Made by a program: the position numbers and the translations under genes
Source: a bacterium
Lineage (GTDB): Bacteria > Armatimonadota > Zipacnadia > Zipacnadales > Zipacnadaceae
Length of the DNA stretch: 64,000 nucleotides
NCBI GenBank assembly: GCA_030615605.1
Contig: JAUWYY010000007.1
Location: 1-64,000 of the forward strand
Direction of reading: 5' to 3'
Part shown: positions 8,504 to 17,289 of the stretch, in pieces
How the letters are laid out: every line of letters starts with the position of its first letter
How positions within the stretch are numbered: position 1 is the first letter of the stretch
The notes under the pieces: model-generated
Told to the model about the DNA's origin: nothing
Databases searched by the model: none
What the model saw: only the letters and a program-made list of their open reading frames with translations

Positions 8504-9329
8504 TCTCTCCTCTCTCCATGTCGGTTGTGCAAGTGAAGTCATACTCTACCAGTTCAGTAATAGTGCGAGTGGCACCGCACAGGGGACACGCGGGATCAGG
8601 CGCCCGTTTTAGCCTGGCAAACTGGCACTGGATCGCATCATACACAACAAGATGATGCGACATGATGGTGCCAATGCCCAGGAGAATCTTGAGGGCCTCC
8701 ACGGCCTGAAGTGTACCTATGACACCCACAACTGCACCCAGCACCCCGGCCTCCTGGCAGCTCGGTACCAGCCCGGGTGGCGGAGGTTCCGGAATGAAAC
8801 ACCGGTAGCAAGGATTGCCTTCGCCAGGCAGGACGGTCATGAGCTGTCCCTCAAATCGCAGCACTGCCGCCGAAACCAAAGGGATCTTCTCAAACCAGCA
8901 ACAATCATTTACCAGGAAGCGTGTCGGGAAATTGTCACTGCCGTCGAGCACCACATCATAGCCTCGTATCACCTGGGAGATATTCTTTGTGATCAGGCGC
9001 TCGTGGAAGACTTCGACCTGGCAGTCGGGGTTGATCTCTGTGATCGCCGCTTCTGCCGAAAGCACCTTGTTCCTGCCAACATCACTGGTCCCGTGGATGA
9101 TCTGCCGCTGGAGATTGGAGAGTTCTACAATGCCCCCATCGGCAACCCCAAGTCTACCTACCCCCGCCGCAGCAAGGTACAATAGCGCTGGTGAACCCAG
9201 CCCACCTGCCCCGACCACCAGGGCGCTGGAGGCCAAGAGTTCTTGTTGCCCCTCGCCGCCGACTTCCGCAAGGAGGATGTGGCGAGAGTACCTCTGAATC
9301 TGTTCTTCTGTAAGTCCCAAATCGCTCAT
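8475..9329 (-). CDS. ThiF/MoeB-type E1-like adenylyltransferase
   Basis: 284 residues. The sequence opens with the family phrase RYSRHILLAEVGGEGQ, then the ATP-binding GAGGLGSPALLYLAAAGVG and the NLQRQIIH segment. Two CxxC pairs (CYRC and CPLC) form the structural zinc site, and a cysteine lies in the crossover loop (PSCQEAGVLG). It activates the C-terminal glycine of a ubiquitin-like sulfur carrier by adenylation so that it can be thiocarboxylated. Its partner is the carrier encoded just upstream. The ATG at 9329 has GGAG six bases upstream; the carrier stop lies three bases away. No rhodanese domain is fused, so sulfur may arrive through TusA or a free sulfide donor. Confidence 0.88.
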   Translation of the reverse strand: MSDLGLTEEQIQRYSRHILLAEVGGEGQQELLASSALVVGAGGLGSPALLYLAAAGVGRLGVADGGIVELSNLQRQIIHGTSDVGRNKVLSAEAAITEINPDCQVEVFHERLITKNISQVIRGYDVVLDGSDNFPTRFLVNDCCWFEKIPLVSAAVLRFEGQLMTVLPGEGNPCYRCFIPEPPPPGLVPSCQEAGVLGAVVGVIGTLQAVEALKILLGIGTIMSHHLVVYDAIQCQFARLKRAPDPACPLCGATRTITELVEYDFTCTTDMERGENGEGITSGA

Positions 9330-9331
9330 GC

Positions 9332-9835
9332 TCACTCCATTACGTCACGCTCAACTGGCTCAACCGAGACACCGGCCTGGAGAAAGAAGTCAATAGCTCT
9401 CCTCACCTCGTCTTCTTCGCCCGAGAGTTCCAGACCCACTATGCCGACATCTTTTGAGACGCTGGCCTGCCGGATGTTCGTCACCACTTGAAACTTCTGG
9501 GCGACCTCCCAGATCAGCGGCTTGTCAACGAGCTCCTGGGAGAAGGTGAGCCAGAGCTTGCGAGCCACGTCGGCCCCTCCAGCGATGGCAGAAAGAATGG
9601 TCACCGTGTCGCCGTCTCTGACTGGCGTGTCAAGCCCCTGGAGAAGACGAATGTCCTCGCCGTCATTCACGTGGATATTGAAGTGACGGCGCAGTTTGCC
9701 CGTGTCGTCACAAAGTCGCTCGCGAATGGTGAGGCGCTCCACGACTTCCCCGATTGTAGTCCCGTCTATTTGAACCTCTTGCGAACCACCCAGAAGACTC
9801 TTGAGTGCTGCTCCCGCCCTGACTGTAATCGACAT
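9332..9835 (-). CDS. MoaD/ThiS-like sulfur carrier fused to a C-terminal NIL domain
   Basis: 167 residues. Residues 1-87 are a beta-grasp MoaD/ThiS domain ending in the diagnostic Gly-Gly (SAIAGG, G86-G87). Instead of stopping there, the protein continues for 80 residues into an NIL-like ferredoxin-fold domain (KLWLTFSQELVDKPLIW through to the C-terminus), a domain otherwise found on methionine ABC ATPases. E1 activation needs a free C-terminal glycine, so proteolysis after G87 would be required, plausibly by the neighbouring JAMM protease. The ATG at 9835 has a strong AGGAGGT site. The NIL part suggests sensing or delivery of a sulfur amino acid; this is inference. Confidence 0.85.
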   Translation of the reverse strand: MSITVRAGAALKSLLGGSQEVQIDGTTIGEVVERLTIRERLCDDTGKLRRHFNIHVNDGEDIRLLQGLDTPVRDGDTVTILSAIAGGADVARKLWLTFSQELVDKPLIWEVAQKFQVVTNIRQASVSKDVGIVGLELSGEEDEVRRAIDFFLQAGVSVEPVERDVME

Positions 9836-9852
9836 CTCTACACTACCTCCTA

Positions 9853-11103
9853 TTAATCTGCGCAGTTGGTTAGCTCAGAGAGCAGGGCGTCAAAGTCAGC
9901 GACATTCGCCTCGATCACCACCGGCTCTCGTAGTTGCCCCACGATCGCCTCTCGCGTCTTGAGCCCATTGCCCGTAATACTGACTACTACTGACTCATCA
10001 CGAGGGATTCGCCCCTGTTCTATAAGCTTCTTGGTCACGGCCAGGGTCGCTCCGCCCGCAGTTTCGGTGAAGACGCCCTCAGTCTCGGCCAAAAGCTTGA
10101 TTGCTTCAACTATCTCCTCGTCCGTTGCGTCCTCAGCCCAGCCTCCGGTACGCCGGATAGTCTCTATCGCATAGTAACCATCCGCCGGGTTGCCAATGGC
10201 TATGGAGTGAGCAATCGTATCAGGTCTGACCGGGGTGAAGATTTCTTCGCCGGCCTTGACTGCTGCCGAGATCGGATTGCATCCGGTTGCCTGGGCACCA
10301 TGTATCTTCGTTTCTGCTGCCTCGATTAGCCCTACGTCAGCAAACTCGCGGATTGCTTTTTCGATCTTGGTGATTAGGGACCCCCCGGCCATAGGAACGA
10401 CGATGTGTTGGGGTGCTCGCCACCCAAGCTGCTCCAGTATCTCAAAGCCAAAGGTCTTTGATCCTTCGGCATAGTAGGGGCGGATATTGATGTTGACAAA
10501 GGCCCAGCCGTACCGGTCAGCAATCTCGCTGCACAGCCGGTTCACCCCGTCGTAGTTACCCGAGATCCCCACTACGTTCACCCCGTAGACCGAAGTGCCA
10601 ATAATCTTTGCTTGTTCGACACCAGCGGGGATGAAGATAAAGCATGTCAAGCCCATCTGCACTGACTGAGCGGCGAGACTATTGCCCAGGTTCCCCGTCG
10701 TAGCGCAGGCGACGGTATCGAAGCCAAACTCCTTGGCCTTAGCGACTGCCACCGCAACAACGCGGTCTTTGAACGAAAGTGTGGGATAGTTGACGGCGTC
10801 ATTCTTTACGTAAATCTCACTGTGGCCCAGCGTCTGTTCCAGGTTATGGGCCCGATGAAGTGGTGTGAACCCCACGTCTACGCCCACGATGGGTTCGCCG
10901 TCGATGGGCAGAAACTCCCGGTAGCGCCACATATTGGCCGGACGCTCTTCTATGACCTCTCGACTCACGGCGCTCCCGATCGCTTCGTAATCGTAGTCCA
11001 CTTCCAGCTTCCCGAAGCAATACTCGCAGATGTGATGCGGCGCTTGGGGATAGGTTCTACCGCAGTCGGCTTCTTTGCACTTCAATCCCTTTACGTAGCT
11101 CAT
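9853..11103 (-). CDS. thrC: Threonine synthase
   Basis: About 416 residues. The start chosen is ATG 11103 with GTGAGG upstream, which places the family's N-terminal zinc knuckle at the beginning (C9, C14, C26, C29). The PLP lysine lies in PTLSFKDRVVAV. The enzyme converts O-phosphohomoserine to threonine. It sits 17 bases upstream of the carrier gene in a sulfur cluster. That is curious, because O-phosphohomoserine is also a branch-point acceptor for sulfur in some methionine routes. A diverged member using sulfide or a thiocarboxylate cannot be ruled out from sequence, but the standard motif set argues for ordinary ThrC. Confidence 0.85.
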   Translation of the reverse strand: MSYVKGLKCKEADCGRTYPQAPHHICEYCFGKLEVDYDYEAIGSAVSREVIEERPANMWRYREFLPIDGEPIVGVDVGFTPLHRAHNLEQTLGHSEIYVKNDAVNYPTLSFKDRVVAVAVAKAKEFGFDTVACATTGNLGNSLAAQSVQMGLTCFIFIPAGVEQAKIIGTSVYGVNVVGISGNYDGVNRLCSEIADRYGWAFVNINIRPYYAEGSKTFGFEILEQLGWRAPQHIVVPMAGGSLITKIEKAIREFADVGLIEAAETKIHGAQATGCNPISAAVKAGEEIFTPVRPDTIAHSIAIGNPADGYYAIETIRRTGGWAEDATDEEIVEAIKLLAETEGVFTETAGGATLAVTKKLIEQGRIPRDESVVVSITGNGLKTREAIVGQLREPVVIEANVADFDALLSELTNCAD

Positions 11104-11235
11104 AGTATGTACCTCACTCTCTTTTCCACTCTGGCGGCCCTTTGCCCCAACCGCAAGGTCCGCTGCGAACTCCGAGCACTCGGAGGGCCGCAGCATTCTC
11201 GCTGCAGGGCCGCATTCCCCACATTGCCGCTTGTC

Positions 11236-11487
11236 TTACTGCCGCTTACGAACAAGCAGATGATACCGATCTCCGTCCTGGCGGACGTCTTCGATGCGGT
11301 GGCCATCGTCCTTGATGCTTCTAGGAACATTTCGCATCTGTTCGCCCTCTTTAAGCACGAACTCGAGCACCTCCCCAGGGCCAATCTGCTCAAGGTGGAG
11401 TTTGGCCCTGACAAAGGTCAGCGGGCACACCTCACCAGTGAGATCGACGCACCGCCGCGGTGTTGCTTCCTCACCGATACCTGTCAT
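11236..11487 (-). CDS. tusA: TusA-family sulfur-transfer protein
   Basis: 83 residues with the family signature CVDLTGEVCPLTFVRAKLHL; the CP cysteine carries the persulfide. TusA proteins relay sulfur between proteins in thiolation, molybdenum cofactor and dissimilatory sulfur pathways. Lying between APS reductase and threonine synthase/carrier genes, it could hand sulfur to the MoaD-like carrier. The ATG at 11487 with AAGGTGG upstream is preferred to a TTG at 11520. A 132-base gap separates it from thrC. Confidence 0.88.
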   Translation of the reverse strand: MTGIGEEATPRRCVDLTGEVCPLTFVRAKLHLEQIGPGEVLEFVLKEGEQMRNVPRSIKDDGHRIEDVRQDGDRYHLLVRKRQ

Positions 11488-11541
11488 CGCCGAACCACCT
11501 TCCGGTGACGTCGACGGCAATCCTTATGCCACCGTCTCCGC

Positions 11542-12258
11542 TCATATTTGGTAATCAAGTAGCGGCCGAGTATGAATGCCGCACTCTCCTCCGCACTTGC
11601 TTGTCCCCAGCCACCGCCCGGCGCGCTCGTCAGGACCATTGGCGATCCTTGTGCACGGCTCACAGCCCAGCGAACGATAGCCCTGGGCATAAAGCGGATT
11701 GATCGGTAGCTGGTGGAGCGCCAGATACTGCCATACTTCGCGCTCATGCCAGATCAGGATTGGGTTGAGTTTGATCAGGCCCGGATCAAGCTCCTGGATT
11801 TCTTGGATGTCTGTCCGCGTACGCCCCTCGGTGCAGCGAAGACCGGTTATCCAGCAGGCTACATTCATCTCTTCGACGGCGCGCCGCGTAGGCTCCACCT
11901 TCAGAATGTCGCAGCAGCGGTCCGGATCTGTCTCGTAGAGTTTGTCGGGAATAGGCTCATCGCTACGGTAGACCTCAAGCTCTGGATATTGCGCAACCAT
12001 CCGGTGCATGAACTCAATCGTTTCCTTGGGCTTGAATCGCGTCGTGACGACAAAGCCGCGGATGTCCGGACTGATGCGCTTGGCTAGATCCCACACCAAG
12101 CACGAATCCTTGCCCAAACTGTTGGCCACCACCAGCCCGTCTCCATATTCTTCGTACGCCTCACGTATCAACCCCAAGGAACGATCCACCTTTTCGGCGA
12201 AGTTCAGGCCGTCTACCAGGCTTTCGATGTCCGTAGGGCTTGCACTTGTTATTGACAT
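11542..12258 (-). CDS. cysH: Assimilatory APS/PAPS reductase (CysH family, [4Fe-4S] type)
   Basis: 238 residues. The PP-loop is SLGKDSCLVWDL near residue 47. The cluster-binding pairs C115-C116 (DRCCDI) and C199-x2-C202 (GCEPC) mark the iron-sulfur enzymes that prefer adenosine phosphosulfate over PAPS. The C-terminal KCGGECGIHT holds the catalytic Cys of the swinging tail. It reduces activated sulfate to sulfite with thioredoxin; sulfite would then go to the siroheme reductase downstream. ATP sulfurylase and sulfate permease are not in the window. It lies 22 bases after the DUF2061 gene. Confidence 0.92.
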   Translation of the reverse strand: MSITSASPTDIESLVDGLNFAEKVDRSLGLIREAYEEYGDGLVVANSLGKDSCLVWDLAKRISPDIRGFVVTTRFKPKETIEFMHRMVAQYPELEVYRSDEPIPDKLYETDPDRCCDILKVEPTRRAVEEMNVACWITGLRCTEGRTRTDIQEIQELDPGLIKLNPILIWHEREVWQYLALHQLPINPLYAQGYRSLGCEPCTRIANGPDERAGRWLGTSKCGGECGIHTRPLLDYQI

Positions 12259-12280
12259 ATCCGAACGCTCTCATTGTTGC

Positions 12281-12502
12281 CTATATGTTGTACTCAGGCG
12301 GCTTGGGGCGGCCAAAGCTTATGCGGTTCCAGACTCGCTCGTGGACGTAGTACACCCCAAGTTTGATCACAGAGTCGGCTACACCTATGTACGCTGCAAC
12401 ACGCAACTCCCCGGTAATAATCCAGACGACGCAGCCGGTAACAATCAGCCCCCCAATGCGCCAACTCACAGCCTTTGCCATACTTCTACGGGGAGAATCC
12501 AT
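12281..12502 (-). CDS. DUF2061 small membrane protein
   Basis: 73 residues, with two hydrophobic segments between SMAKAVSWRIGGLIVTGC and the conserved C-terminal VYYVHERVWNRISFG. This matches DUF2061, which is often encoded beside sulfate-activation genes, so a role in sulfate assimilation is likely though the mechanism is unknown. The ATG at 12502 has AGAGGA upstream. It is the first gene of the sulfur run, about 360 bases downstream of the best promoter at 12869-12897. Confidence 0.8.
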   Translation of the reverse strand: MDSPRRSMAKAVSWRIGGLIVTGCVVWIITGELRVAAYIGVADSVIKLGVYYVHERVWNRISFGRPKPPEYNI

Positions 12503-13154
12503 GTTATTCCTCTCACGCTCGTCGCGCTGAACGATCCAGCCGATATTGCTCGCAACAACCCATATTGGCGAGACTACACGCTCTACGTAAACGCCACAAT
12601 TCCTCGACGACACGTACCACTAGGTTCTCCACAACCAGCACAGGGGGGAAGAAGAAAGATACGAGGCGTACATAGAAGCGGCACGAGAAGCTCAACTTGG
12701 GGTACCCGAATCAACATGCAGCCTCGGTTAAATCCCGCCTGCGCCAAAGGCCACCGTGTGTGTCAGGGGATTACCGACACACCAGCGGCCGGGGCATAGC
12801 CATAACGCAACAGAATTGCAACCGAGTGTAGCTCACCATTGTTTTCCGCCACCAATCAGATGCTATATAGTATAGCACATCACCCACACCATCTCAAGGC
12901 TGCTTTACAGATTATCTATAATCGCAGCGAAACCCGGGCCAGCAGACACGACGACCGCTGGGCTTTCTTTCAGCCCATCTACAGCTTATCCAAGAGCAGT
13001 TGATACTGCGACTTATAGATATTATGTAATCAGTCGTAGGTGTACTGCACTCCCTGAGGCTTACTAACTGCTCACGTGTGCTCCAACAGAGGAAGTCTGG
13101 AAGAACTGGTAGAGGAGCTGTCTTGGCGGGACGAGCAGCCCAGCGGGTCTGCCC
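12503..13154. other. Intergenic region upstream of the sulfur operon
   Basis: 652 bases with no gene I can support. It holds a good minus-strand promoter (12869-12897), a 17-base palindrome over its -10 box, and a hairpin at 12749-12790. In that hairpin a seven-base-pair GTGTGTC/GACACAC stem closes an 11-base loop inside a longer imperfect stem. If transcription starts near 12862, the leader before DUF2061 is about 360 bases. I could not match it to a known riboswitch class. Confidence 0.6.
12869..12897 (-). promoter_or_regulatory. Predicted promoter of the sulfur-assimilation operon with overlapping palindrome
   Basis: On the minus strand, -35 TTGAGA (12892-12897), a 17-base spacer and extended -10 TGC-TATACT (hexamer at 12869-12874). 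The -10 lies inside the palindrome TGCTATATAGTATAGCA (12861-12877), whose two arms are perfect. A regulator binding there would block RNA polymerase. The palindrome may instead partly reflect overlapping -10 boxes on the two strands. Confidence 0.55.
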
Positions 13155-14171
13155 TCAGTGACGGCGCTCCACGACGTACTCGGCCAATCGCGACAAGGCG
13201 TCACGCGCTGGGCTCTCGCGCAGCTCAGCCAGCACAGCCTGCGCCTGGTCGGCGTGATGTCTCGCACGGTGCTCAGCATACTCCCGTCCACCCAGGCGCT
13301 CTATAAGCTCGGTGGCTTGGGCAACCTGCTCAGGTTCTGGCCGCTGCACGATGAACTGCTCAATGAGCTCCTGCAGCGGGTCGGCACCTGGTTGTTGCAG
13401 GGCGTGGATGATCGGCAAGGTAAGCTGGCCAGCCTGCAGGTCTTGGCCTATGGGCTTACCCAAGATCGCAGGATCACCGTAAAGGTCCAAAAGGTCGTCT
13501 CGAATCTGGAAAGCGATTCCAAGGTCATAACCGTACCGCTCCAGGACTTGCTCCATGCGCGGGACAGCCCCGGCACATATAGCTCCCAACTGAGCCGATG
13601 CTTGCATCAGCACCGCCGTCTTGGCCGAGATTGCACGCAAGTAGTCTGGTTCAGTCGCTGCCTGGTAGCGCCACTGCATCTCCTGCAACGCGCCCAGGCA
13701 CATCTGTACAATCGTCTCCGTTAGCACTGACACAACACGGGAGTCGTCCTGCGCGGCAAGCTGACGATAGATCTGTGCGACCAAGTAGTCACCGACAAGT
13801 ACCGCCTGGCGGTCACCCAGTAGCATCCTCACTGAGTCCCGACCTCGGCGACTGCGAGTATTGTCGACCACGTCGTCATGGATTACGGAGGCCAGATGTA
13901 CTTGCTCCGCCGCCACTGCTGCTTGCAGCACGCGTCCGTTGTACTCCCCAGTGGCCTCAGCTCCCAACAGCAGGACCAACGGCCGTAAACGCTTGCCGCC
14001 ACCCTGGAGCATATGCCGGTAGGCCCGAGCTGCTGCCGGGGGTGCGCCCTCTTGGGCCCGCTCCAGACGTAGTTCGACCTCCGCCAGCTGACCAGCAACA
14101 GAGGCTTTAATGTGCTCCAGAAGCTGCTCTTGCTCCGCCTGTTCCTTTTCTATGGTCTGCATTTGCTTCAT
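13155..14171 (-). CDS. hepT: Polyprenyl diphosphate synthase (heptaprenyl-type chain elongation)
   Basis: 338 residues, trans-isoprenyl diphosphate synthase fold. The first aspartate-rich motif is visible as HDDVVDNTRSRRG and the second as FQIRDDLLDLYGD; GGGKRLRPL is the isopentenyl-diphosphate site. It builds the all-trans tail later attached by MenA. Small residues before the first Asp motif suggest a long product, but chain length cannot be read confidently. An N-terminal Gln/Glu-rich extension of about 35 residues precedes the fold; start choice between two nearby ATGs is uncertain. Confidence 0.85.
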   Translation of the reverse strand: MKQMQTIEKEQAEQEQLLEHIKASVAGQLAEVELRLERAQEGAPPAAARAYRHMLQGGGKRLRPLVLLLGAEATGEYNGRVLQAAVAAEQVHLASVIHDDVVDNTRSRRGRDSVRMLLGDRQAVLVGDYLVAQIYRQLAAQDDSRVVSVLTETIVQMCLGALQEMQWRYQAATEPDYLRAISAKTAVLMQASAQLGAICAGAVPRMEQVLERYGYDLGIAFQIRDDLLDLYGDPAILGKPIGQDLQAGQLTLPIIHALQQPGADPLQELIEQFIVQRPEPEQVAQATELIERLGGREYAEHRARHHADQAQAVLAELRESPARDALSRLAEYVVERRH

Positions 14172-14247
14172 TGTCTGGCTTTCGCTGTCAAGTCCCCTCC
14201 TCCAAAACTATGTGCTGGCACTACAAGAGTATTGGCAGTTCTGGGTC

Positions 14248-16230
14248 TCAGGCCTCTTCGCTCTCTTCGTACTGGCGCTGGAGGGCCTCCACGACGGAGG
14301 TGTCGGCCAGTGTGGTCGTGTCCCCGAGGATGCGGCCATCACCGATATCTCGCAGTAGCCGACGCATAATCTTGCCGCTACGAGTCTTAGGCAGGTCACC
14401 AGAAAAAATGATCCTCTGGGGCCGTGCAATAGCCCCGATCTTCCTAGCGACGTGTTCCTTCAGGACGGCCTCCAGGTCCACGGATAGCTTTGCGTCCAGC
14501 TTGAGGGTTACAAAGGCTACGATCGCGGTGCCCTTTATCTCGTCGGAGCAACCCACCACGGCAGCTTCTGCCACGCTCTGATGGTCAACGAGCGCGCTTT
14601 CAATCTCCATCGTACCGATGCGGTGCCCAGCAACATTGAGCACGTCGTCCACTCGTCCAAGGAGAGTAAAGTAGCCATCAGCGTCACGCTTGGCCCCATC
14701 ACTGGTGAAGTAGGTGGCTTTGTCCCACTTTGACCAGTACTGCTCCACATATCGCTCCGGGTCGCCGTAAATGCCGCGCAGCATTGCTGGCCACGGGCGG
14801 GTGATAGCAAGGTAACCTGCACCCGTCTCCAAGACCTCGCCATCGTCGGTGAGGATAGCTGTTTCGACGCCCGGGAAGGGCAAGCCGGCGGAGCCGGGCC
14901 TCATTTTCCCAATGCCGGGCAGCGTGGTGATCATGATCATGCCGGTTTCAGTCTGCCACCACGTGTCAACGATTGGGCATCGCTGCTGGCCAATCGTCTC
15001 GTAATACCACATCCACGCCTCCGGATTGATGGGCTCGCCGACCGTACCAAGCAGCCGCAATGAGGAGAGGTCGCGCCGATTGGGGTATTCTTTCCCCCAC
15101 TTCATGAACGCACGGATAGCCGTGGGCGCAGTATAGAAAACGGTGACTCCGAAGTCCTCCACGATTTGCCAGAAGCGGTCGCGTTCAGGCCAGTCGGGAG
15201 ATCCCTCATACATGACGATCGTGGCTCCAGCAGCCAAGGGGCCGTAGACCACGTACGAATGCCCCGTGACCCATCCGATGTCAGCAGTGCACCAGAAGAC
15301 ATCGGTCTCCCGCAGGTCGAAAACCCACTTTGTGGTGGCCAGAACACCGGTCATGTAACCACCAGTGGTATGCACAATGCCCTTGGGCTGGCCCGTCGTT
15401 CCCGACGTGTAGAGCGTGTAAAGCATATCCTCGGAGTCCATGGCCGCGGGCTCGCAGTAAGACTCAGCATCCTGCATAACGCGATGCCACCAGTGGTCCC
15501 GGCCCTCCTTGATGCGCAAGGGGAAGTCACCGCGTTCCACAATAAAGACGTGTTCGATGGAAGGAGTCTCGGCAATAGCATAATCGGCGTCATGCTTGAG
15601 AGGAATGATCGTGCCGCGCCGATAGCCGCCGTCGGCGGTGATGAGCGCCTTGGCTTGGGAGTCGTTGATGCGTTCAGCCAAGGCCTGGGCGCTGAATCCG
15701 CCGAAAACGACGCAGTGAATCGCACCAATGCGCGCGCAGGCCAACATGGCGATGGGCAGCTCCGGAATCATCGGCATGTAAATGGCCACGCGATCGCCCC
15801 GCTCAATCCCATGCGCTTTCAGGACGTTGGCGAAGCGGTTGACTTCCCGGTATAGGTCCCAGTAGGTCAACGTCCGACGGTCACCCGGTTCGCCTTCCCA
15901 GATGATAGCGGCCTTGTTGCGCAGGCCATTCTTCACGTGCCGGTCCACACAATTGTAACAAGCATTTAGCTGACCGCCCACAAACCACTTCGCGTCGGGC
16001 GGATTCCATTCCAAAACCTTATCCCAGGGCTTGTACCAGTCAAGCTGCTTCGCCCATTCGGCCCAATAGGCCTCCGGATCAGCGGCGGCGCGTTGGTAAG
16101 GCTGGTCGTCGGTTACTATCGCGCCCTTCTTGAACTCCTCTGACGGCTCGATAACCCGATCCTCCACCAACAACTCCGAAAGCCGGCCTTCGTCTGTCTC
16201 GTCGCTTTTCGGCGGATCTCCCTCTTTCAT
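14248..16230 (-). CDS. acsA: Acetyl-CoA synthetase (AMP-forming)
   Basis: 660 residues, the usual length. Visible motifs are the adenylate-forming P-loop [11 protein letters not shown], the WWQTETG segment, and the C-terminal [11 protein letters not shown], whose lysine is the catalytic and acetylation-regulated residue. It makes acetyl-CoA from acetate, CoA and ATP. The N-terminal [14 protein letters not shown]-like region (here [14 protein letters not shown]) is specific to acetyl/propionyl synthetases. Residues near the acyl pocket (FTTGGY-like [10 protein letters not shown]) favour acetate. No acetate permease is adjacent. Confidence 0.93.
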   Translation of the reverse strand: MKEGDPPKSDETDEGRLSELLVEDRVIEPSEEFKKGAIVTDDQPYQRAAADPEAYWAEWAKQLDWYKPWDKVLEWNPPDAKWFVGGQLNACYNCVDRHVKNGLRNKAAIIWEGEPGDRRTLTYWDLYREVNRFANVLKAHGIERGDRVAIYMPMIPELPIAMLACARIGAIHCVVFGGFSAQALAERINDSQAKALITADGGYRRGTIIPLKHDADYAIAETPSIEHVFIVERGDFPLRIKEGRDHWWHRVMQDAESYCEPAAMDSEDMLYTLYTSGTTGQPKGIVHTTGGYMTGVLATTKWVFDLRETDVFWCTADIGWVTGHSYVVYGPLAAGATIVMYEGSPDWPERDRFWQIVEDFGVTVFYTAPTAIRAFMKWGKEYPNRRDLSSLRLLGTVGEPINPEAWMWYYETIGQQRCPIVDTWWQTETGMIMITTLPGIGKMRPGSAGLPFPGVETAILTDDGEVLETGAGYLAITRPWPAMLRGIYGDPERYVEQYWSKWDKATYFTSDGAKRDADGYFTLLGRVDDVLNVAGHRIGTMEIESALVDHQSVAEAAVVGCSDEIKGTAIVAFVTLKLDAKLSVDLEAVLKEHVARKIGAIARPQRIIFSGDLPKTRSGKIMRRLLRDIGDGRILGDTTTLADTSVVEALQRQYEESEEA

Positions 16231-16319
16231 GTCTCGCCTCGCTTTCTTGCCGTGGTTGTTCGACGGCGGGAAGTCGCCAAATTGTCCGCCGTCTTGGGAA
16301 TGTTGTCCGTTGATTCAAG

Positions 16320-17285
16320 CTACTGAGTTTCGCCAGCCGCCCGACTGCAACTGCTAGCCCACTTGCGCTTGACGAAGTACATGATTCCCGTGGCGCAGGA
16401 CAGGGCTAGTGCTCCGTACGCGATTATAGCCACTGAGACGTGAAAGTGCAACCAGAACATGTTTTGCAGCGCCGGCATCAGCGGTGTTGCTCCCTTGGAG
16501 GGAAACAGCAGATATGCATACATAGTCAGCAACATAATGATGGGAAGGACAAACGCTCCCAATACCTTGGCACGGAGCAGGCGCTCAGCCACCAGATGGG
16601 CCACAGACACACCCCAGACAAAACAGAGCCCGAAATCGTAACCGCTGGTGAAGGGCAGGCGGCCCACCTGATAGGTCCGTAGTGCCAACGTCGCCGTCAG
16701 CACCAGCAGACCTATCCAGGCCAACGCAGTAGCGGATTTGCCAGCAAAGACATTTCGGGTAGCAGCGAAGGCAAAATAGGCAAGCATCGCCAGCACATAT
16801 GCCCAAATAAACCCCTTGGTCAGCCAGACTTCGCTCCCACTGACGCCCTCGAATCCGCCCAGCACCATCCGCCCGCCCTCACGTGCTACCTGCCCACCGT
16901 AAGAGTGCAAGCCGGGGATAAGGTTGACCCCTGCGTAGCAGAAAAGAATAGCGGCGAACCCAATGATGGCAAAGGCCGCCGCCGGCGCGCCCCGCCAATT
17001 TCGACGAAGACGCCCGTGCAAGTAGCCCGCATAGACAAGCCATGTGATCAATGACGCTGTTTCCTTGGGATCCCACCCCCACCAACGCCCCCAGGCGGCT
17101 TGGGCCCAGACGGCTCCTGTGATGATTACCAAAGTTAGCAGAGGAAAGCCAAAGGCGATAAGCCGATAGGTCCACAGGTCCAAGGCTTCCAGACTGGGGA
17201 GATTGGCCGCTATCCCACGAGCGGCACCGCAAGGCGTCGCCCCCGTCTGCTCAGTACCACCGGACTTCGTTTCAAGTTCGCTCAC
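16320..17285 (-). CDS. ccsA: System II cytochrome c maturation protein CcsA with its two halves in swapped order
   Basis: 321 residues, about eight transmembrane segments. In ordinary CcsA/ResC the sequence begins with a Tyr-rich N-half and ends with the haem-handling WWD half. Here the WWD half comes first: [20 protein letters not shown], then [21 protein letters not shown] and GLHSYGG all lie before residue 140. The usual N-half ([38 protein letters not shown]) follows to the C-terminus. All expected haem-ligand histidines appear present. The GTG start has GGGAGG nine bases upstream and the resB stop lies five bases before it. With ResB it delivers and ligates haem to CXXCH motifs outside the cytoplasmic membrane. 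Confidence 0.85.
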   Translation of the reverse strand: MSELETKSGGTEQTGATPCGAARGIAANLPSLEALDLWTYRLIAFGFPLLTLVIITGAVWAQAAWGRWWGWDPKETASLITWLVYAGYLHGRLRRNWRGAPAAAFAIIGFAAILFCYAGVNLIPGLHSYGGQVAREGGRMVLGGFEGVSGSEVWLTKGFIWAYVLAMLAYFAFAATRNVFAGKSATALAWIGLLVLTATLALRTYQVGRLPFTSGYDFGLCFVWGVSVAHLVAERLLRAKVLGAFVLPIIMLLTMYAYLLFPSKGATPLMPALQNMFWLHFHVSVAIIAYGALALSCATGIMYFVKRKWASSCSRAAGETQ

Positions 17286-17289
17286 TGTC

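Noticed and set aside
12749-12790. Hairpin in the sulfur-operon leader as a SAM or cobalamin riboswitch
   Set aside because: None of the conserved core sequences of those classes was found; only the stem remains supportable.
16262-16293. GACGGCGG/CCGCCGTC hairpin between acsA and ccsA as a terminator
   Set aside because: No T-run on either strand after the stem.
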